From the NCBI GenBank assembly GCA_035630195.1, contig DASQLD010000581.1, positions 1 through 8,094 of the forward strand: 8,094 bases of DNA. The letters run 5' to 3'. A model generated the notes under the pieces. It searched no databases, was not told the DNA's origin, and saw only the letters and a program-made list of their open reading frames with translations. This DNA is from DASQDN01 sp035630195. Lineage in GTDB: Bacteria; Acidobacteriota; Terriglobia; Bryobacterales; Bryobacteraceae. How positions within the stretch are numbered: position 1 is the first letter of the stretch; each line of letters starts with the position of its first letter. Made by a program: the position numbers and the translations under genes. Positions 1-6,949 of this stretch are shown piece by piece.

Positions 1-2995
1 ACAGCATGACTGGAATGTGGCTGTCGACGGCTTGTCCGTCGAAATGGGCTGGCGGAATCACGTTGGCTACATGAACCGCCTGACACCTTCCGTCGATTCC
101 GTCGAAGAGTTCCGGATCGACACATCGTCTTTCAAAGCCGAGCATAGCCGTGCCAGCGGTGGCAACATCAGCGTTACGACCAAATCCGGCACGAATGAAC
201 TGCACGGCAGCGCCTTCGATTACTTCCAGGCGGATTGGCTCAACGCAAACACTTGGCTGAATAACAAGGTCGGACGCCCGCGTCCGAAGTTCCACCGCAA
301 CGATTTCGGCGCAACCATCGGCGGTCCAATTGTGATCCCGAAAGTCTATAACGGAAAGAACAAGTCATATTTCTTCTTCTCGTACGAGGGATATCGATGG
401 CCCGACAATTCGGGCGCGTCTCAGCAGACGATCCCGCTGCCCGAAATGCTCCAGGGCGACTTCTCGAACTGGAAACTGCCGAATGGAAATCTCATCCCGA
501 TCTTCGATCCGGCGACGACGCGAAGCGACGGCGCGGGCGGATTCATTCGAGACGCTTTCCCTGGCAACATTATTCCGCAGAATCGGCTGAGCCAGCTTTC
601 GCGGAATATCGCGCAATACTATCCGGCGCCCACAGCGCCTGGGCTCGTATTGAACTACATCGCCCCCGGTGGGGAGCCGAAGAAACGCGTTGAAAATGCC
701 TACACCACGAAGTTCGATCAGAATTTCGGCTCCTCGAACAGAATGGCGTTTACCTGGACAAAGAATGGCCAGAAATTTATCAATGCGTACGACTCGGATC
801 CGACCAATCCTCTGAACTGGAGCGCTCTGCCCTATCCGCTTTCCGGTCGCAAGTATTACAACGGCGATCAGTATTATGGCAACGTCTTCAGGTTGAATGA
901 CAGTCACATCTTCAGCCCGACCGTAGTCAACAACCTGACTTTAGGCGCGCACCGTCTCACCCATCCCGAGCACGACATTACAGCCGAGCCGTTCGGTCAG
1001 AACTGGGGCGACCAGCTCGGTGGCGCCGTCGCGAACAATCCCGGCTACAATACCAGCTTCCCGTCGGTGAACTTCCGCAACGACAACTATTACAGTTGGG
1101 ACGCCTCAAAGCTTTGGGACGAATATCACACCGTCTACGGCCTTGATGAGAACCTCACTTGGATCAAGCAGAACCACACATTCAAGTTCGGCTACAGCTA
1201 CCAGAAGATGTTTCTGAATACCAACAACCGCAATACGGCGGCCGGTAACTTTGGCTTCGACCGATTGAGCACATCGCGGCCCGGCGAAAACAACGGCAAC
1301 TCGGGCAGCGCGTTTGCATCGTTCATGCTCGGCGAAGTGTACAGCGGTGGCTTCACTGTCCCCAACACGTCGATGATGCGCTTCCCGTATCACTCCTTCT
1401 ACGTTCAGGACGACTGGAAGCTGACATCCAAGCTGACCATGAATATCGGCATCCGGTATGAAATCAACATGGGACCGCATGAGAAGCACGACCGCTTCTC
1501 GTACTTCGATCCGAATCTGCCGAATCCGGCCGCTTCCGGTCAGCCGGGAGCTCTGCGTTTCCTTGGAGACGGTCCGGGCCGTGAGGGTCGCCGTCAGCTT
1601 TACAACAATTCCGACGGATGGGGTCCACGTCTCGGGTTTGCGTATCAGTTGAGGGATAAGACAGTCGTTAGAGCTGGCGGAGGCATCTTCTACGGAACGA
1701 ACAAGGCCCCCGGTCTCGGTGGCGCAAACAACGGATTCACCAACGCCCCAAGCTGGACTTCGACCGACCAGGGAGTAAGCTCCGCCTTCCAATGGGATCG
1801 TGGCTTCCCAGGATGGGAAGCGCCGCCGTTCATCAATCCAGGCTTCAACGCAGGCTTCAGCTTGCCATGGTACGGCGCCGAGGAAACCGGCACCTTGCCC
1901 AGCACAAGCACGTGGAACTTCGCTATTGCGCAGGTTCTGCCCAGCAACCTCGTACTCGACGTCACGTATACCGGTAGCAAGGGTACACACCTGGCGTCGG
2001 ATCGCGTCAACATTATGCAGATCGATCCGAAGTACGCACCTCTGGGAGCGATGTTGAACAAGCAGATCGATGATCCGGAAGTCGTCGCCGCTGGCTTCCG
2101 TCCTCCATTCGCCAACTTCAAGGAACTGATGGGCGCAAACGCCACGCTGGGACAATCGCTGCGTGTCTTTCCGCAATACCAGGGACTCACGACCGGCGGC
2201 ATGATGAACCATAGCGGAAACTCCACCTATCACGCGGCAATCGTCAAGGTCACCAAGCGCTTTTCGGGAGGCCTGAGCATGTTGGCCAGCTACACGTGGT
2301 CGAAGCTACTCACTGACGCGGATTCGTCCGAGCCGTGGATTGCGGGCGTAGTCGGTTCTGGCGTAGGCGCCGGAGCAGCGCAGAACCACTACAACCGCGG
2401 CAACGAAAAATCGTATGGTGTTCTCGATTTGCCGCACATGTTCAAGTTGACTGCCAGCTACGACGTGCCCTTCGGAAAGGGTAAGCAGTATCTCACATCG
2501 GGCGTAGGCAGCTACATCCTCGGCAACTGGAACATCAGCACTTTCATGTTCCATCAAAGCGGATATCCGATGGGTGTCATCGACAACGGATACGTCAACA
2601 ATTTGAGAGCTGGCGTACCGCGTCCCAATGTATTGACACACGATTGGCGCGCCCCGATTGCGGGTGAGGAGTTCGATCCCTCGGTTGACAAGTTTTACAA
2701 CCCGGCCGCTTTCCAGCGAAGAACTAATCCCTTCGCGGATCCATTCGGAAACGCGCCGCGTCTCAACGGCGCCACCCGAGCTTTCCCCACAACCCGCACG
2801 AACATCGCCGTGACGAAGGGGATTCCTTTCCAGGAGCGTGTCAAGGCCGACTTGCGACTGGAAGTGTTCGACCTCTTCAACCAGAAGACTTGGTCGAACC
2901 CCACGAGTGACATGTCGAATCAGCAACTCTTCGGAACGATCACCAACGCGAGCGGAAACCGAACGGCCCAACTCGGTTTGAAGATCGTATTCTGA
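1..2995 (+). CDS. Oar-like TonB-dependent outer-membrane receptor, 5'-truncated by the window edge
   Basis: The reading frame is already open at the first complete codon (position 2), so the gene starts upstream; the GTG at 17 is an internal valine. About 997 residues are visible. They begin late in the plug domain (a VDGL motif near 23-34, then SVDSVEEFRIDTSSFKAEHS and a GGNISVTTKSGTNELHGS stretch to about 213). They continue through a long beta-barrel, with a GGPIVIP motif and the SYFFFSYEGYR signature at 365-397. The protein ends in an aromatic-terminated strand (LGLKIVF, stop at 2993-2995), the usual outer-membrane barrel end that the BAM complex recognises. Full-length acidobacterial members have about 1,100-1,200 residues with an N-terminal carboxypeptidase-regulatory-like domain, which here must lie outside the window. 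The family is expected to take up or bind large ligands using TonB energy. The substrate cannot be read from the sequence. A probable terminator follows, so co-transcription with the downstream genes is unlikely or only partial. Family call is firm; substrate unknown. Confidence 0.93.
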   Translation, partial: QHDWNVAVDGLSVEMGWRNHVGYMNRLTPSVDSVEEFRIDTSSFKAEHSRASGGNISVTTKSGTNELHGSAFDYFQADWLNANTWLNNKVGRPRPKFHRNDFGATIGGPIVIPKVYNGKNKSYFFFSYEGYRWPDNSGASQQTIPLPEMLQGDFSNWKLPNGNLIPIFDPATTRSDGAGGFIRDAFPGNIIPQNRLSQLSRNIAQYYPAPTAPGLVLNYIAPGGEPKKRVENAYTTKFDQNFGSSNRMAFTWTKNGQKFINAYDSDPTNPLNWSALPYPLSGRKYYNGDQYYGNVFRLNDSHIFSPTVVNNLTLGAHRLTHPEHDITAEPFGQNWGDQLGGAVANNPGYNTSFPSVNFRNDNYYSWDASKLWDEYHTVYGLDENLTWIKQNHTFKFGYSYQKMFLNTNNRNTAAGNFGFDRLSTSRPGENNGNSGSAFASFMLGEVYSGGFTVPNTSMMRFPYHSFYVQDDWKLTSKLTMNIGIRYEINMGPHEKHDRFSYFDPNLPNPAASGQPGALRFLGDGPGREGRRQLYNNSDGWGPRLGFAYQLRDKTVVRAGGGIFYGTNKAPGLGGANNGFTNAPSWTSTDQGVSSAFQWDRGFPGWEAPPFINPGFNAGFSLPWYGAEETGTLPSTSTWNFAIAQVLPSNLVLDVTYTGSKGTHLASDRVNIMQIDPKYAPLGAMLNKQIDDPEVVAAGFRPPFANFKELMGANATLGQSLRVFPQYQGLTTGGMMNHSGNSTYHAAIVKVTKRFSGGLSMLASYTWSKLLTDADSSEPWIAGVVGSGVGAGAAQNHYNRGNEKSYGVLDLPHMFKLTASYDVPFGKGKQYLTSGVGSYILGNWNISTFMFHQSGYPMGVIDNGYVNNLRAGVPRPNVLTHDWRAPIAGEEFDPSVDKFYNPAAFQRRTNPFADPFGNAPRLNGATRAFPTTRTNIAVTKGIPFQERVKADLRLEVFDLFNQKTWSNPTSDMSNQQLFGTITNASGNRTAQLGLKIVF

Positions 2996-3003
2996 TTTGT
3001 ATC

Positions 3004-3057
3004 CGGCTCGGGAAGTGGCGTCCGCAAGGCGCTATGACCGGAGCCGTTTTGTCTGTT
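3004..3057 (+). terminator. Probable Rho-independent terminator after the receptor gene
   Basis: A perfect 6-bp inverted repeat (CGGCTC at 3004-3009, GAGCCG at 3041-3046) encloses a second small hairpin. The inner hairpin pairs GCG (3018-3020) and CC (3022-3023) with GG (3028-3029) and CGC (3030-3032). It has a one-base bulge at 3021 and a GCAA tetraloop at 3024-3027. The outer stem is followed directly by TTTTGTCTGTT. It begins 8 bases after the receptor stop codon. The U tract is broken and the outer stem is short, so strength is uncertain. The two-tier fold is unlike the simplest textbook terminator. Folding was done by eye. Confidence 0.5.
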
Positions 3058-3080
3058 AACTTAGTAGTTTCGGGGCTTCC

Positions 3081-3086
3081 GGAGGA
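3081..3086 (+). promoter_or_regulatory. Ribosome-binding site fixing a TTG start
   Basis: GGAGGA lies 8 bases before the TTG at 3095, a near-perfect Shine-Dalgarno match at ideal spacing. It decides the start of the DUF1549 gene, because the TTG leads directly into a good signal peptide. No convincing -35/-10 promoter pair could be recognised between the terminator and this site, although a promoter is expected somewhere in 2996-3080. Confidence 0.75.
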
Positions 3087-3094
3087 ACCTTAGC

Positions 3095-5512
3095 TTGCGC
3101 ACCCCTGCCGCATGGATCTGTCTGCTCATCACGCCATTAGCTGTCCTGAAAGCACAGACGGATTCTAATAAGGCTGTCTTCGAGCAGTCGATTCTCCCAA
3201 TTGTCAGTAAGAACTGCGCCGGTTGTCATTCTAAAGCAAATCCGTCGGGAGGGCTCGTTGCCGCTGGTATTGACGATCTGCTGACAGGCGGCAAGCATGG
3301 CCCATCCATCATCCCCGGTGACGCGAAGGCATCCCTCTTGATGCAGTATGTCCGAGGAGAGCAGAGCCCCAAGATGCCGATGGGTGGTTCGCTCGATGCT
3401 GAGCAGATTACTGTTCTAGCCAGGGCGATCGATTCGATGAAACCGCTTCCGAAGACCGCCACAAAGCGGGATGCGCACCTAGAGTGGCTGCTCAGGAAAC
3501 CCACCGTTCCGCCAATTCCTTCAGTAAAGAATGGGCATTGGATTCATAATCCTATCGATGCGTTCGTGCTCGCCAAACTCGAAGCTAAGGGTTTAAATCC
3601 GGCGCCGCCTGCATCCAAACGCGCGCTGCTACGACGTGTCTACTTCGACCTCATCGGCCTCCCTCCTTCGCCACAGGAAGTCGATGAGTTCGAAAACAAC
3701 TCAGCCCCTGATGCCTACGAAAAAGTAATCGACAAGCTGCTCGCCGACTCGCGTTATGGAGAGCGATGGGCCCGTCACTGGCTGGATCTCGCGCGCTTCG
3801 CTGAATCCGATGGGTTCGCCATCGACGGGGAACGTCCGACAGCCTGGCGCTATCGCGATTACGTGATCCGCTCGCTTAACAAAGACAAGCCATACGACAC
3901 ATTCGTCAAAGAACAGATCGCGGGCGATGAGCTTCAGGGAGGGGAGCGTTCGGATAAGATCGTCGCGCTCGGCTTTCTCAGGATGGGAACGTGGGAAGCG
4001 GATGCTAATTTCAAAACGCAGCTTCGCCAGGACGTCCTCAACGAACTGACTGGTACGGTGGGTCAGGTCTTTCTCGGCTTCACGGTTGGCTGTGCCCGTT
4101 GCCACGACCACAAGTACGACCCTATTCCTCAACGTGACTTCTATCGTTTGCAAGCTTTCTTTGCTCCCATGCGTGTCGAAGATCGACCTGCGGCATTTCT
4201 CGACGTCGAACATCCGAAGGTGATGAAGGCCGAGATGCGGCGCTTCGAAGATGAGTCCGAGGTCACAGCCGAAGCGTTGAAGAAGGTTGAAGGCGAGATG
4301 AAGGCAAAGTTCGCCGCAGCGAAAAAGCTGAAGATCGAGGACAAGGAAGTAAATCAGTACATAGCTTCGCTCAAGAACGAACGGGATCCTATCTTCACAG
4401 AAAATGACCGCAAACTGTGGCGGCAAGTGTCGAATGACGCGCGTCGAACGCAGGAGAGCATTGGCCGGTATCGTCCGATTGCCTACGCGGTGTCGGACGT
4501 CGCCCCGCCCCATGTCCCGGAGCTTGCGTCCACGTATGTTCTCGCGGGAGGAGAGCTCACCGGTCGCGGTGAAAAGGTCGAGCCCGGATTTCTGCAGGCA
4601 GTGACCGGCAAATCCGAAAACGCCAAGATTCCTTTTGCGGGCGGCAGCTCCGGCCGCCGCACTGCCCTTGCGGAGTGGATTACGTCAGCCGACAATCCGC
4701 TAACTGCACGCGTGATGGCGAATCGTCTATGGCTGCACCATTTCGGCGAAGGCATCATTCGGACGCCGAGCGACTTCGGCATCAATGGCGATCGTCCATC
4801 CCACCCGGAATTGCTCGATTATCTGGCGACACAGTTTGTTGAACGCAAGTGGAGCATGAAGGCGATGCACAAGCTGATGCTTCTCTCCAACACATATCGT
4901 CAATCGACTTCTCATCCCGAGTTCACAAAGAACGCTGAAGCCGATCCCAAGAACGCGCTGCTCTGGCGTATGAACTGGATTCGTCTCGAGGGTGAAACAA
5001 TTCGCGATTCCGTGTTGGCTGCCAGCGGGCAACTGCAACCTTCCGACGGCGGTCCGGGCGTCTTCGTTGATGTTCCACCGGATGTTGCGCAGGGTTTCGA
5101 GTTTTTCAAGTGGTTCCCGTCCGAGGAGAAGAAGCAGGCTCGGCGCACGATCTACACCTTCCAGCGTCGTTCCGTGATGAATCCAATGATCGAGGTGTTC
5201 GACGGCGCCAACATGAGTGAAGTTTGCTCGCGCCGCAGTTCTACCGTCGTTCCTACGCAGGCATTCTCGCTCTTGAATTCCGAGTTCACACGTAAGGGAG
5301 CCAAGCATCTCGCCGGGCGCGCGATTGAGCTCGCCGGCCCCCATCCGGACAAAGCCGCCGACACCACATTCCTGCTGACTCTCAGCCGGCGGCCCTCCGA
5401 AATAGAACGGGAAAAATTCAAGACAATGGCGGCAGGCAAGCCCTTGATCGAATCGCTGACACGCCTGGGCGTGGTCCTGTTCAATCTCAACGAGTTCATT
5501 TACCTGGAGTAA
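3095..5512 (+). CDS. Secreted PSCyt1-DUF1549-DUF1553 protein (planctomycete-type cytochrome c domain)
   Basis: This is an 805-residue protein, a normal length for the family. The TTG start is supported by GGAGGA 8 bases upstream. Residues 1-20 form a Sec signal peptide with probable cleavage after LKA (A20/Q21). Domains in order: a PSCyt1-type domain (about 29-115) with one heme-binding motif CAGCH at 41-45; DUF1549 (about 152-355), starting at NPIDAFVLAKLE and carrying the family signature CARCHDHKYDPIP from C333, a second CxxCH; a charged, helix-rich linker (about 378-450) rich in Lys and Glu, probably a coiled coil; and DUF1553 (about 520-780), with MANRLWLHHFGEGI around 541-554 and QRRSVMNPMIEVFDG from about 690. 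The protein should fold in the periplasm with heme at C41/C44. Whether C333/C336 binds heme or another metal is unknown. Activity of the family has not been established. It is almost always paired with a DUF1501 gene, and here that gene starts 2 bases downstream. Domain calls are from recalled motifs; boundaries are approximate. Confidence 0.94.
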   Translation: MRTPAAWICLLITPLAVLKAQTDSNKAVFEQSILPIVSKNCAGCHSKANPSGGLVAAGIDDLLTGGKHGPSIIPGDAKASLLMQYVRGEQSPKMPMGGSLDAEQITVLARAIDSMKPLPKTATKRDAHLEWLLRKPTVPPIPSVKNGHWIHNPIDAFVLAKLEAKGLNPAPPASKRALLRRVYFDLIGLPPSPQEVDEFENNSAPDAYEKVIDKLLADSRYGERWARHWLDLARFAESDGFAIDGERPTAWRYRDYVIRSLNKDKPYDTFVKEQIAGDELQGGERSDKIVALGFLRMGTWEADANFKTQLRQDVLNELTGTVGQVFLGFTVGCARCHDHKYDPIPQRDFYRLQAFFAPMRVEDRPAAFLDVEHPKVMKAEMRRFEDESEVTAEALKKVEGEMKAKFAAAKKLKIEDKEVNQYIASLKNERDPIFTENDRKLWRQVSNDARRTQESIGRYRPIAYAVSDVAPPHVPELASTYVLAGGELTGRGEKVEPGFLQAVTGKSENAKIPFAGGSSGRRTALAEWITSADNPLTARVMANRLWLHHFGEGIIRTPSDFGINGDRPSHPELLDYLATQFVERKWSMKAMHKLMLLSNTYRQSTSHPEFTKNAEADPKNALLWRMNWIRLEGETIRDSVLAASGQLQPSDGGPGVFVDVPPDVAQGFEFFKWFPSEEKKQARRTIYTFQRRSVMNPMIEVFDGANMSEVCSRRSSTVVPTQAFSLLNSEFTRKGAKHLAGRAIELAGPHPDKAADTTFLLTLSRRPSEIEREKFKTMAAGKPLIESLTRLGVVLFNLNEFIYLE
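5505..5509 (+). promoter_or_regulatory. Ribosome-binding site inside the end of the upstream gene
   Basis: TGGAG, 5 bases before the ATG at 5515, lies in the last codons of the DUF1549 gene. The DUF1549 stop (5510-5512) and the ATG are separated by two bases. This arrangement points to translational coupling and equal amounts of the two proteins. Confidence 0.55.
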
Positions 5513-5514
5513 CG

Positions 5515-6942
5515 ATGGATACCAATCTTGCCCGCCGCCGTTTTCTGTATCAAAGTCTCACCGGAGTCGGTGGCATTGCCTTGCTGGAACTCATAAGCCG
5601 CGATCTGCGCGCGGCGCCGATCGCCGGCAGCAGTCCTTTATTGCCGAAGGCCCCGCACCATACTCCGAAGGCGAAGTCGTGCATCTTTCTCAGCATGCTC
5701 GGCGGCGTGAGCCAGATGGATACGTTCGATCCTAAGCCGGCGCTCGAAAAGTTCGATAACACGGTGATGGATTGGAGCAAGGAGAAGAATACGGATCAGC
5801 CGAATCTCTTTGCCAAGCCGAGACTGATTCTCCGCAGCGCGTTTCCGTTCAAAAAATACGGTCAGACCGGACGCGACGTTTCGAGCCTCTTCCCGCACGT
5901 CGCAACCTGCGTCGATGATCTCGCCTTCGTTCGCTCCATTCAGACCGAGAACGGCAACCATCCAGCCGCTGTGTTCCTGATGAATACCGGCATTGTCATC
6001 CCCGGCAAGCCGTCGGTTGGGGCGTGGGCGACGTATGGTCTCGGCACGGAGAATCAAAATCTGCCCGCGTTCGTCGTGCTCCCAGACTTTAGAGCGCTTC
6101 CCTTCAGCGGATCGCAGCAATGGGGTCCAGGATTTTTGCCCGCCAGTTATCAGGGAACGGTCCTTCGCTGGAAGGGCGACCCGATTCTCGATCTGAAACC
6201 TCCTGCCGATGTTAGGAAGGATGCTCAGGATGCCGAGATGAACTTGTTGCGCGCGCTCAACTCTGAATATTCCGCCAACCACCCGACGAATCCCGATCTA
6301 CAAGGCCGCATCGACGCCTACGAACTCGCGTACCGCATGCAATCGGAAGTGCCAGGAGCGCTCGACATTCAGAGTGAATCACAGGACACATTGGAGATGT
6401 ACGGCCTGAATGATCCAGTGACGGAATCGTTCGGTAAGCGATGTCTGATGGCGCGCAAGCTGGTTGAGAAAGGTGTTCGTTTCATTCAACTCTACACGCC
6501 CAGCCAGTCATGGGATGGGCATACCGGCATCGTAAAGAATCACACCAAGAACGCCGCCGAGACCGACAAACCCACTGCGGCTCTCATCAAAGACCTAAAG
6601 CAACGCGGACTGCTGGATTCGACACTTCTGGTCTGGATGGGCGAGTTCGGCCGGACGCCTGACAATCCGGCTGAGATGCGCGACAACGCCGGTCGCGATC
6701 ATAATACGCGCGCCATGACCATCTGGATGGCTGGCGGAGGAGTCAAAGCAGGTGCGCTCGTCGGTGCGACAGATGACCTCGGCTTCAAAGCGGTCGAAGA
6801 CATCTATCGAATGAGAGACGTTCATGCAACGGTTCTTCACTTGATGGGCCTCAACGATATGCGGCTGACTTACTACAGCGCAGGCCGCAATCAGCGACTC
6901 ACCGATACCGGCGGGAACGTAATCAAAGAAATTCTGGCTTAA
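5515..6942 (+). CDS. DUF1501 family protein, alkaline-phosphatase/sulfatase-like fold, Tat-like signal
   Basis: This 475-residue protein is full length for the family. The N-terminus has a twin-arginine-like motif (RRRFL at residues 7-11) followed by a moderately hydrophobic, glycine-rich segment (14-27), suggesting export of a folded protein by Tat. Cleavage may fall near A33/A34. Family landmarks are intact: a GGVSQMDTFDPKP motif at 63-75 with D69 and D72; an SWDGH motif at 332-336 with D334 and H336; GEFGRTP at 376-382; and GRDHN at 393-397 with D395 and H396. Those Asp and His residues sit where metal ligands are expected in the alkaline-phosphatase superfamily, but this was not checked against a structure. 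DUF1501 enzymes have no firmly assigned reaction. The gene starts 2 bases after the DUF1549 gene, its usual partner, so the two probably act together in the periplasm. No frameshift or missing block is visible. Confidence 0.94.
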   Translation: MDTNLARRRFLYQSLTGVGGIALLELISRDLRAAPIAGSSPLLPKAPHHTPKAKSCIFLSMLGGVSQMDTFDPKPALEKFDNTVMDWSKEKNTDQPNLFAKPRLILRSAFPFKKYGQTGRDVSSLFPHVATCVDDLAFVRSIQTENGNHPAAVFLMNTGIVIPGKPSVGAWATYGLGTENQNLPAFVVLPDFRALPFSGSQQWGPGFLPASYQGTVLRWKGDPILDLKPPADVRKDAQDAEMNLLRALNSEYSANHPTNPDLQGRIDAYELAYRMQSEVPGALDIQSESQDTLEMYGLNDPVTESFGKRCLMARKLVEKGVRFIQLYTPSQSWDGHTGIVKNHTKNAAETDKPTAALIKDLKQRGLLDSTLLVWMGEFGRTPDNPAEMRDNAGRDHNTRAMTIWMAGGGVKAGALVGATDDLGFKAVEDIYRMRDVHATVLHLMGLNDMRLTYYSAGRNQRLTDTGGNVIKEILA

Positions 6943-6949
6943 CGACGGT

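Noticed and set aside
17..19. GTG at 17 as the true start of the receptor gene
   Set aside because: The frame is open to the window edge before it, and the translation begins mid-plug domain, so it is an internal valine codon.
1106..2233. 375-codon open frame on the minus strand inside the receptor gene
   Set aside because: It is fully antisense to a strongly recognisable receptor, its translation resembles no family I know, and such frames arise from codon bias in GC-rich genes. The same applies to minus-strand frames at 365-907, 3701-4513, 4727-5344 and 5638-6282.
2996..3094. Promoter, riboswitch or small RNA in the intergenic gap
   Set aside because: Beyond the hairpin and the ribosome-binding site, no -35/-10 pair or known riboswitch core could be recognised in 99 bases.
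4640..4658. GC-rich inverted repeat (GGCGGC...GCCGCC) as an internal terminator or regulatory hairpin
   Set aside because: It encodes a Gly/Ser/Arg run at the entry to DUF1553 and has no following U tract; it is explained by codon use.
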